Assembly: GCA_030066455.1 (NCBI GenBank)
Contig: JASJBQ010000160.1
Coordinates: 1 to 12,413 of the forward strand
Direction of reading: 5' to 3'
Length of the DNA: 12,413 bases
From: Desulfobacterales bacterium
Lineage (GTDB): Bacteria; Desulfobacterota; Desulfobacteria; Desulfobacterales; UBA5852
The position numbers and the translations under genes are program-made. Under the pieces are notes generated by a model, which saw only the letters and a list, made by a program, of their open reading frames with translations, searched no databases and had not been told where the DNA came from. This document shows, in pieces, positions 1 through 7,158 of this stretch (position 1 is its first letter; each line of letters opens with the position of its first letter).

Positions 1-3000
1 CCTGGGCCCGGCCGGCCAACTCCGCCAGAATGTTCAAAGTGGCCCGCGATCTTTCATCGTCGAAGCGCAGCAGAATATCGTCCACCACGAAGGGCAGGGG
101 CTCGCTGGCGTCGAGGTACTGTTCGATACTGGCCAGTCGCAGGGCGAGATAGAGCTGGTCGGCGGTGCCGTCGCTTAGTCCTGCCACCGTAACCTGTTCA
201 CTTCCGCCAGAACGAATGCCCACCAACACCGGGTTGCCCTTTTCATCATATTCCGCGCGCACCCCATCGAACGCCCCCGCCGTCATCCACGCAAACAGGT
301 CGCTGGAACGTTTGATCAGTGGTCCCTGGTGTTTTTCCCGGTAGCGTTCGATTGTTCGGGTCAGCAGCAGGGAGGCGATCTTGTTGCGCGCATAGCGCTC
401 CACGTCCGCTTCAAGGTCTGCCAACAGGCGCTGGGATTTCTCGGCGTATTCGGCGGCGACCGCCCGGCCGTCCATACGTTTGAGCTCAGCGCGTTCGGTC
501 CCGATGGTTCGATCCAGGTCCGAGCGTTCCTGCTCCCGGGATTGGATGACGGCTTTCAACCGCTCCATTTCCGGTGTGATGCGATCCGTGTCGATCGCCT
601 CGGCCTGAGCCATGAACTCTTCCACCGTGGCCCCGGCGCTCAGGAGACGCAACCGGTTTTCGACGTCTTTACGCTCATCGGCCAGCTGTTGACGCTGTTT
701 GGCGCGGTTTTCGATGTCCGGGAGCGCATCCGGTATTTCGCAGTTGGCCTCCCGGCAAAGCGATTGCATCAGGGTCTGGGCGTCCTCCACGCGCTTGCGG
801 GCGTTTTGCATATCCTTGCGGGCCTCAGCCCGTTGCCGCTCGAGGTTTTTTAGGTTCGATTGGGTCTCCCGGGCCTCCGTCAACCTGACGTTGAGAAGCA
901 AAGCGGCGCGGTCATGGGGCTCATTTTTAAGCTCAGGTGCCAGACGCGCCGTAAGGTCATCGACCCGCTTTCGGAAGGCATCGGCATCGCGGTCAATGCC
1001 GCGAATACGTTTCTGGAGGACATCAGCTTCGTCGCGCTGCACGTTGGCTTCGCGGATGCTCTCGATAACAGCCAGCCCAGCCGCTGGGCTGGTTTCGGGC
1101 TCGAGACCGATGCGGACGGCCTGTTGGCCCCAGGCGTCCTGCCAGTCACGCTGCTCGGTCTCCAGGTCTTCGATGTCGGCGTCAAGCGCCTTCTGGTTGT
1201 AATGCCGTTTGAGAAGCGCCTGATCGATCGCGCCGATCCGGTTGAGGATTTCATCCTGCGAGGTCAGATAGGATCGGGCCGTCGCGATCAGGTCGGTGAG
1301 GGAATCTTCTGCGACGTTCGCCCCGCCGGCTTCAGCCAGGGCTTTGGCCAGCCGGGAAGAAAAATTTTCCTTTTCGGTGCGCAAGAGGGTCACCTTGTAC
1401 TGCGCCGTTCGAAGCGCGGCTGTCTTCTCCCGCAGGGCAATCATGTCGGACTGCCAGATTCGCATCTCGGCTGGTGGCAAGGGGGCGATGCCGGCCGGCG
1501 TCCAGGTCTGGCGCCACTCGATTTCGAGGGCGCTTTGGGCCTGTAGGACGGTCTCGATGGCGGCTTCAATTTCCTGTAGTCGCTTGGCAATCAATTTTTT
1601 ACGCGCTTCAAGCATACTTTGGCGACCGACCTGCTCGGCATCCCTCCGTAGACGGTCAACGATGCGATCGGCTCGGCGCAGGCTTTTCTCAAAGGCGTCC
1701 GGTAAACTGCTCTTCGCTTGGATGTCGTCCTCAAATGCCCGTTCTTCTTCGGGCGCGGGGTCACGACCCTCCAGCCGGCGTCGAACGAGGCGCCAGCCCC
1801 TGTCCCGCAGTGTGCGGGCCTTGGCAAGGCTTTCTTCGCTGGGCAAATCAGGTGCAATTGCCATCGAGGTCAGTTCGATGTCGATATTGGACACTTCTTT
1901 TTCCTGGCGTCGTTTTTCTTCCAGCAGGTTTTCAAGCCGCCGTGCCAGGGTTGCTTGTCGATCTTCGAAATGGTCGACGCGTTCTTTGTACGGGAAGGCC
2001 AGGCGGTCGAGTCCTTCCAATTCTCCCGTCCAGAGGGTCTGGCGCTGCAGGTCCAGGTTCAGAGAGGCTTCCTGCTCGGCGATAGCGTTTTGGCTTTCGG
2101 CCAGCCGTTTCTCCAAGGGGCCGGCTTCCTGGGCCGTCTGCAGGACCGCCTTGAGGGTGTCCAGTCCATGGGGCGTGGTCAGCTCCCGGCGTTCCTCCTG
2201 GAGGGCCTCGATATCGGTTGTCACCTGGCGCCGCCGCTCCTGCGCCGCCTCCATGCGGATGCGCAGGCGCTCATGGCGTTTGTCCAGTTCTTGAATTTCT
2301 CCGACGATCGCCGGTGGCAGATCGATCCTTTCATCTTCGTCCGGTTGACGGCCTCCCGCTTTTGACAGGCTGGCTGCTGCCTGCCGGGAAAGGATGCGCA
2401 TACGGGCCTCCAGGGCCGGGCGATCCTCTCGTGCTTTTTTGAAGATGCCCAGATCGTGTTGCAGCGCTTCTACGATGGCGCCGTGCTGGATCAACTGCGC
2501 CGGAACGTCCAGGCGGCGAATCTGTTCATCGAGGAGGTCCACCCGCTCCTGAGATCGCTTGAAGTCTTTGGTGGCGATATCATGCTCGTTTTCCACACGC
2601 AGACGTTTGGCCCCGAAATCATCCCCAAGCCGCGGCACGTCGGCATAGGCCGCGAAAGCCGCATCGATTTCCTTTTTACGCGCCATCAGCGGCAGGGCTT
2701 CGCCGATGCGTTGCAGGAGTCCGTACTCCTGTTGCAACCGGAGCAATTCCTGCTGCACGTCTTCGAGCCTTTCGTCGGCTTGACGCAAAGCCTGGTGGTG
2801 GGTTTTCCATGTCTTGGCCTGCAACAGGGCCGCCCTCTGGTGTTGGCGTGCCTCCTTGAGCGCTGACAGGTGGCGATTGATGCGCGGACGACTGCCGCTG
2901 GGTTTGAAAAGGCTTTCGCAGTCAGCCTGGAGCCGCTGCCGTAGGGCCTGGAGCCGGACCAGACCGGCGCCGGCCGCAAACAGGGCCTGGCCGACGCTGC

Positions 3001-3427
3001 CGCCTCCGGATATGATTTCCTCGCCGCCTTGCACCAGGTCCTCGTGCCCAATGGCGAACATCTGCTCGAAAAAGCCGCGGTCGATGCCTCCCAGAAACGG
3101 AGCCAGCGCGCTGTCATCCAGGAGTTCCCGATCGTCGGGGCCGCGCAGGGTTTTGCTTCGCCCTTTGCGCCTCACAAAGTCTATGCTGCGGCCATCGCTG
3201 TGGGTCAGACGAGCACCGATACGAAGCTTGGGATGGGGGTGCCGGAAGCTGTCCGGGGTGCGGACCGGAATGCCGAAAAACAGACTCCGGAGGCCTCGCA
3301 AGGCCGAGCTCTTGCCGGCTTCGTTGGGCCCGTAGATCAGGTGAAAATTCGCCGCATCGCGGGAGAAGTCCAGGTCGACATCGCTGAAGGGGCCGTAGGC
3401 GATAAATCGCAACTGGTCGATCTTCAT
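1..3427 (-). CDS. yhaN: YhaN/SbcC-like long coiled-coil AAA/ABC ATPase (C-terminus cut off by window edge)
   Basis: This frame reads open on the minus strand from ATG at 3427 to the window edge: 1142 residues with no stop met in the translation. It looks like the Rad50/SbcC-class ATPase subunit of a DNA end-processing nuclease, in the YhaN variant. The N-terminus (MKIDQLRFIAYGPF) leads into a Walker A, GPNEAGKSS, at residues 33-41. Residues ~185-1000 are mostly Glu/Lys/Arg/Gln/Leu-rich helix typical of coiled coil. The C-terminal ATPase half carries the ABC signature LSDGTADQLY (from residue 1084) and Walker B LPFVVDDILL (Asp1116-Asp1117). Only the last few dozen residues should be missing. 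I saw no CxxC zinc hook; the central Cys pair is Cys891-x4-Cys896. The start codon overlaps the stop of the nuclease gene in an ATGA, implying coupled translation. The class is sure; the YhaN rather than SbcC label rests on the wording of the signature and C-terminal motifs. Confidence 0.88.
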   Translation of the reverse strand, partial: MKIDQLRFIAYGPFSDVDLDFSRDAANFHLIYGPNEAGKSSALRGLRSLFFGIPVRTPDSFRHPHPKLRIGARLTHSDGRSIDFVRRKGRSKTLRGPDDRELLDDSALAPFLGGIDRGFFEQMFAIGHEDLVQGGEEIISGGGSVGQALFAAGAGLVRLQALRQRLQADCESLFKPSGSRPRINRHLSALKEARQHQRAALLQAKTWKTHHQALRQADERLEDVQQELLRLQQEYGLLQRIGEALPLMARKKEIDAAFAAYADVPRLGDDFGAKRLRVENEHDIATKDFKRSQERVDLLDEQIRRLDVPAQLIQHGAIVEALQHDLGIFKKAREDRPALEARMRILSRQAAASLSKAGGRQPDEDERIDLPPAIVGEIQELDKRHERLRIRMEAAQERRRQVTTDIEALQEERRELTTPHGLDTLKAVLQTAQEAGPLEKRLAESQNAIAEQEASLNLDLQRQTLWTGELEGLDRLAFPYKERVDHFEDRQATLARRLENLLEEKRRQEKEVSNIDIELTSMAIAPDLPSEESLAKARTLRDRGWRLVRRRLEGRDPAPEEERAFEDDIQAKSSLPDAFEKSLRRADRIVDRLRRDAEQVGRQSMLEARKKLIAKRLQEIEAAIETVLQAQSALEIEWRQTWTPAGIAPLPPAEMRIWQSDMIALREKTAALRTAQYKVTLLRTEKENFSSRLAKALAEAGGANVAEDSLTDLIATARSYLTSQDEILNRIGAIDQALLKRHYNQKALDADIEDLETEQRDWQDAWGQQAVRIGLEPETSPAAGLAVIESIREANVQRDEADVLQKRIRGIDRDADAFRKRVDDLTARLAPELKNEPHDRAALLLNVRLTEARETQSNLKNLERQRAEARKDMQNARKRVEDAQTLMQSLCREANCEIPDALPDIENRAKQRQQLADERKDVENRLRLLSAGATVEEFMAQAEAIDTDRITPEMERLKAVIQSREQERSDLDRTIGTERAELKRMDGRAVAAEYAEKSQRLLADLEADVERYARNKIASLLLTRTIERYREKHQGPLIKRSSDLFAWMTAGAFDGVRAEYDEKGNPVLVGIRSGGSEQVTVAGLSDGTADQLYLALRLASIEQYLDASEPLPFVVDDILLRFDDERSRATLNILAELAGRAQ

Positions 3428-4689
3428 GCGCCGGAATTCTCCTGTTTCAAGCCCTTTACGAGCAGGGCATAGGCCTGCCCCACGATTTGGCGCAATTGAT
3501 CGGTATCGTCCTGATTCAGCACATTTTTGCTCTGGCGGTAGTCGGCCGGCATTCGTTGCAGCAGGGGCGAAAGCTCTCCCGCCAACGCGCGAAGTTGTTT
3601 TTCGTCCCTCTGGAGGTCGGCCACAAGATGATCGAGCTCGCGTAGGGGACCCGGATCGACAGCCGCACCTTCGCTTTTTGGCGGCGCAGTGGTGCTGACG
3701 ATGACTTTCTCGACCCATACGCGTTCGCCATAGTTGGCTACCGCGATTGACCGAACGGCTTCCTTCCAATAGTCGAGGTCACCCACGACGGCGGCATGGG
3801 CCGGGGTTTGCCCGTTGAAGGTCGCCCTGACGATGAATGGCCAGGACGCACTTCGGTCGAGCAGGGCGGCCAGGGTATCTTTGAAAGCATCCAAAGCGGC
3901 CTCGAGCGTCGCGGCGTGTTTCAGATCGACCTCCAGGCGCTCCCAGCGGATGACCGCGTGCGGGCAAGGCGTGACCTCGGGCGTTCGGTTTTCGTCGACG
4001 ACGACCAGGACGCTGCCTTTGACGCCGGTTTCCCGAATGTTGCGACCCTGGATGCAACCCGGGAAGACCGTGGGGGGATCACTGGCAACCATTTCAAGCT
4101 GGTGGACATGGCCCAGGGCCCAATAGTCATAGCCCCGGTTCTGTAGATCCTCCAGCGAGCAGGGGGCGTAGTTCTCGTGCCCCTCCCGGCCGTTGAGGCT
4201 GGTGTGCAGGAGTCCGATGTTGAAATATCCTGGCACCGGTTCAGGGTAATTACAGGCGAGATTGTCCATAACGGCGGCGTTGGCAAAGCTTTGCCCATGG
4301 ATGGCAACCCCTGTTCGCTCGTGTTTTTGGGTGCCGGGCTGGCGGGGCGAGAAAACATGGACGTTTTCAGGAAACGGCAGGCTCCTGGTCATGCGGCCGG
4401 CCGCGTCGTGGTTGCCCGAAACAATGTACACGCGAATGTCCGCGGCCTTGAGACGCTGCATCTGGGAGACGAAATAAAGGCCGGTGTTGTAGTCTCGCCA
4501 GTCGCCGTCGAACAGGTCGCCGGCGATCAGAAGGAAATCCACGGATTCTCCGAGGGCCGTTTCGATCAGGTTCTCGAAAGCCCGTCTGGTTGCCTGGCGG
4601 ATTTCCTCCACCGGCGCCCCTTCGTAATATTCCAATCGATGCAGCGGGCTGTCCAGGTGGATATCGGCGGTGTGAATGAACTTGAACAT
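3424..4689 (-). CDS. yhaO: YhaO/SbcD-like metallophosphoesterase, DNA exonuclease
   Basis: This is a 421-residue calcineurin-type metallophosphoesterase of the SbcD/Mre11 class, expected to be the Mn-dependent nuclease partner of the adjacent ATPase. The metal-binding motifs appear in order: D-x-H at 9-11 (TADIHLD), GD at 57-58 (LIAGDLFDGD), GNHD at 92-95, His162 in LLHTS, and GHVH at 193-196. The C-terminal third is charged and helical and probably contacts the ATPase. I chose ATG at 4689 because MFKFIHTADIHLD is how these proteins normally begin; an upstream in-frame ATG at 4779 would add 30 basic residues unlike the family. The ribosome binding site is weak (AGGA about 11 nt upstream). Its stop TGA (3426-3424) overlaps the ATG of the ATPase gene, so the two are made from one message. 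All catalytic residues are present. The native substrate cannot be told from sequence. Confidence 0.92.
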   Translation of the reverse strand: MFKFIHTADIHLDSPLHRLEYYEGAPVEEIRQATRRAFENLIETALGESVDFLLIAGDLFDGDWRDYNTGLYFVSQMQRLKAADIRVYIVSGNHDAAGRMTRSLPFPENVHVFSPRQPGTQKHERTGVAIHGQSFANAAVMDNLACNYPEPVPGYFNIGLLHTSLNGREGHENYAPCSLEDLQNRGYDYWALGHVHQLEMVASDPPTVFPGCIQGRNIRETGVKGSVLVVVDENRTPEVTPCPHAVIRWERLEVDLKHAATLEAALDAFKDTLAALLDRSASWPFIVRATFNGQTPAHAAVVGDLDYWKEAVRSIAVANYGERVWVEKVIVSTTAPPKSEGAAVDPGPLRELDHLVADLQRDEKQLRALAGELSPLLQRMPADYRQSKNVLNQDDTDQLRQIVGQAYALLVKGLKQENSGA

Positions 4690-5208
4690 GATCAAGCGGA
4701 TCCTGGCCGTGCGGCCTTCGTGCCGTCGGTAGTGGCAATGCCGACCGGCTCTCGCCGGCTCAGCGTCCCCGGCTGCCAATCATAGGGGAAGCGCCGCGCG
4801 TTGGGCTGTGGACGGACCGCCCAGCGGCGCGATTGCGTTCCGGTTTGTCCTCGGCGGGCTGTCGTTGCCGGCCGGGCACAATCTGGATAGCGAAGCCGGC
4901 CCGCGGGGTCAAGCGCAACCTGTCATCGATGCTTCCGGTCGTTTGTCGGCCGTGCCGTCCGGCGAGGCCTCACGCGGCGGGATGGTGGGTTTCCGATACC
5001 AACGGCGGGGGGCCAAAGGCGGCAGGGGAACCGCGGCGCGAAGCCTGCGAAGTCTTGCTTATTGCCCATCTATGGGTTACGAGAGAATGCGCACACAGCG
5101 CGCCGCCGCCGTTTAGCGGCCGCATGCCTGAGGGGCAATCTTCGCCCGGGGATTTTTACGGGGCATCGGCCTGCGTGCACACGCAACCCTCTATCAGGAG
5201 GATCCGCT
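4690..5208. other. Non-coding divergent intergenic region
   Basis: These ~520 bp separate the minus-strand nuclease unit from the plus-strand CoA-transferase gene, so both upstream regions must lie here. The short open frames inside it translate to Arg/Ala/Gly-rich, motif-free sequence and have no convincing ribosome binding sites. Visible structure is modest: a 5-bp hairpin with a TCTC loop at 4745-4758 (CCGGC/GCCGG), a palindrome at 5065-5076, and a GGGC/GCCC stem near 5137-5152. I could not find a good consensus sigma-70 promoter for either direction. No tRNA, riboswitch or mobile-element end was recognised. Confidence 0.6.
5065..5076. promoter_or_regulatory. Operator-like palindrome CCCAT-CT-ATGGG
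   Basis: Two perfect 5-bp arms, CCCAT (5065-5069) and ATGGG (5072-5076), flank a 2-bp centre about 130 bp upstream of the CoA-transferase start. The position suits a transcription-factor site or a short RNA stem. A 5-bp palindrome can arise by chance in a region of this size, so this is only a candidate. Confidence 0.25.
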
Positions 5209-7086
5209 ATGAAATCCACGCAGTATTGGGCCGATCGGTATGTGGAAATTCGCCAAACCCCCGAACAGGCGATTAAACGGATACGTTCCGGCCAGCGGGT
5301 CTTCATCGGCTCGGCCTGTGGTGAGCCCCAGGCCCTGGTGCGGGTGCTGGCCGGTCACGCGCGCACCCTGACCGGCCTGGAGGTGGTGCGCCTGATGTCG
5401 CTGGAGACCACCCCTCTGACGCAGATCGCCGAAAAAAGTCAGGATCAGAGCCTCAACATTCGTTCCCTTTACCTGGGTTCGGGGCGGCCGCAAACCATTG
5501 CCCGCAACAAGCGCTTTATCACGCCCATGAACCAGTCGGCCATCCCGCGCCTGTTCAAAAGCCGCAAACTCCCGATTCATGTGGCCATCGTTCAGGCCGC
5601 GCCGCCCGACGACTTCGGCTGGATGAGCCTGGGCGTCTCGGTGGACATCTCGCTGGCGGCCGCCCAGGTCGCCGACATGCTCATCGTGCAGGTCAACCAA
5701 CGGATGCCGAGGGTCCTGGGGCACAGCTTCATCCACGTCAACCAGGCGGATGTCATCGTCGAGCACGAGGAGCCGCTGATCACGGTTCCCGAGCCGCCGG
5801 ACAGCGAGCGAGCCAACCGGATCGGCCGCTTCATGGCCCGGCTGATTGACGACGGCTCGACCCTGCAGATCAGCCCGGGAACCACCGGGCAGGCCACCGC
5901 CTTGGCGCTGTCAGAAAAAAACGATCTCGGGATCCACTCGCAGTTTGTCACCGACACGATCATGCATCTCGTTTCCAAGGGCGTCATCAACAACCAGCGC
6001 AAAAGGCTCAACGAAGGCAAACTCGTGGCCAGTACGGCCATCGGATCGGCCGCACTCTACGAATTTCTGGACGACAACCCGGGGATTGAATTTTTCCCCT
6101 CCGACTATGTCAATAACACCGGTATTATTTCCCAGCACCACCGCATGGTGTCGCTCAACGTGGCCATGGCCATGGACCTGACCGGACAGGTCGCTGCCGA
6201 CGCGCTGCCCTACAACCATTTTTCAGGCATCACGGGTCTGCTCGACTTTATGCGCGGCGCGGCGGCCGCCGAGGACGGCAAGGCCATCCTCATGCTGACG
6301 GCCACCAACCGGGGCGGGGACAAGAGCCGTATCATCCCCAAACTGGAAGACCATTCGGTGGTCGTGCCCCGGGGCGACGTCCATTACGTGGTGACGGAGT
6401 ACGGGGCCGTGAACCTTTTCGGCAAAAGCCTCCAGGAGCGGGCCATGGCCATGATCAGCATCGCCCACCCGGATTTCCGTGACGAGCTCTTCCAGCAGGC
6501 CAAGGAGATCGGGCTCCTCACCGCCGAGCGCACCCTGAACGAGTCCCTGCAGGGGGTCTATCCCGTCGAGCTGGAGGAAACCATCGGGATCGACGGCGAA
6601 TCCGTGACCATCCGCCCGGCCAAGCCGGTGGACGAGCGGCGCATTCAGGAACACTACTACAATCTCGACAAGGAAGACGTGATCTCGCGTTTTTTCCACG
6701 AAAAGAACAGCTTCATGCGCAAGGAGGTGGAAGGGGTCTCGCAGATCGACTACGTGAAGGACCTGACCCTCGTGGCGCTGACGGGCGAGTTCGGATTCGG
6801 CAAGGTCGTGGCCGTCGGGGAATACCTGCTGGACGAGGCCAAGAATATGGCCGAAGTGGCTTTTTCGGTGATCAAACCCTATCAGGGCAAAGGTCTCGGC
6901 AGCCTGTTCATCGAAAAGCTGGCGACCCAGGCGCGTGAAAACGGGATCATCGGCCTGATGGCCTACACCTCCCCCCAGAATCAGGGCATGATTCGCCTTT
7001 TTAAAACCCTGCCTTACAAGATCGAGTCCTTTTTCGACGGCGAGATGCTGACGCTGAGCTGTCGCTTCGATAAACCCAATGAATGA
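5209..7086 (+). CDS. Acetyl-CoA hydrolase/transferase family protein fused to a GNAT acetyltransferase domain
   Basis: A 625-residue two-domain protein. Residues ~1-455 match the CoA-transferase family of 4-hydroxybutyrate/acetate CoA-transferases: FIHVNQADVIVE (174-185), DLGIHS (239-244), FFPSDYVNNTGII (295-307), the SGITGLLDF loop (339-347), SRIIPKL (373-379), VHYVVTEYG (391-399) and ISIAHPDFRDEL (416-427). Residues ~465-625 form a GNAT domain with the acetyl-CoA-binding QGKGLG at 559-564. The start is ATG at 5209, behind AGGAGG (5196-5201, 7-nt spacer); an open extension to 5062 has no such site. The family would move CoA between acetyl-CoA and a carboxylate, or hydrolyse it. However, the position of the catalytic Glu (GIHSEM in relatives) is Gln245 here, and the glycine-rich loops differ. 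Classic transferase chemistry is therefore doubtful; a regulatory or protein-acetylating role fed by acetyl-CoA is an inference. RACo follows 72 bp later on the same strand. Confidence 0.9.
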   Translation: MKSTQYWADRYVEIRQTPEQAIKRIRSGQRVFIGSACGEPQALVRVLAGHARTLTGLEVVRLMSLETTPLTQIAEKSQDQSLNIRSLYLGSGRPQTIARNKRFITPMNQSAIPRLFKSRKLPIHVAIVQAAPPDDFGWMSLGVSVDISLAAAQVADMLIVQVNQRMPRVLGHSFIHVNQADVIVEHEEPLITVPEPPDSERANRIGRFMARLIDDGSTLQISPGTTGQATALALSEKNDLGIHSQFVTDTIMHLVSKGVINNQRKRLNEGKLVASTAIGSAALYEFLDDNPGIEFFPSDYVNNTGIISQHHRMVSLNVAMAMDLTGQVAADALPYNHFSGITGLLDFMRGAAAAEDGKAILMLTATNRGGDKSRIIPKLEDHSVVVPRGDVHYVVTEYGAVNLFGKSLQERAMAMISIAHPDFRDELFQQAKEIGLLTAERTLNESLQGVYPVELEETIGIDGESVTIRPAKPVDERRIQEHYYNLDKEDVISRFFHEKNSFMRKEVEGVSQIDYVKDLTLVALTGEFGFGKVVAVGEYLLDEAKNMAEVAFSVIKPYQGKGLGSLFIEKLATQARENGIIGLMAYTSPQNQGMIRLFKTLPYKIESFFDGEMLTLSCRFDKPNE

Positions 7087-7158
7087 TTCCGGCGACCATC
7101 CGTCGGCGACCCATGACACCGGGCCGTTGCCGATGGCATCCAACCCAGGAGTGAGTCT

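Noticed and set aside
329..3335. Several plus-strand open frames of 130-330 codons opposite the YhaN gene
   Set aside because: They are Arg/Ser- or Pro/Gly-rich shadows; the minus-strand frame is continuous, with Walker A, signature and Walker B in the right order.
5062..5208. An N-terminal extension of 49 codons to the CoA-transferase/GNAT gene
   Set aside because: The extension is Arg/Ala-rich and unlike the family; ATG at 5209 has an ideal ribosome site.
4690..5208. A small protein gene in the divergent intergenic region
   Set aside because: Open frames at 4808-5116 and 4833-5276 give low-complexity Arg/Ala/Gly sequence, lack ribosome sites, and one runs into the CoA-transferase gene out of frame.
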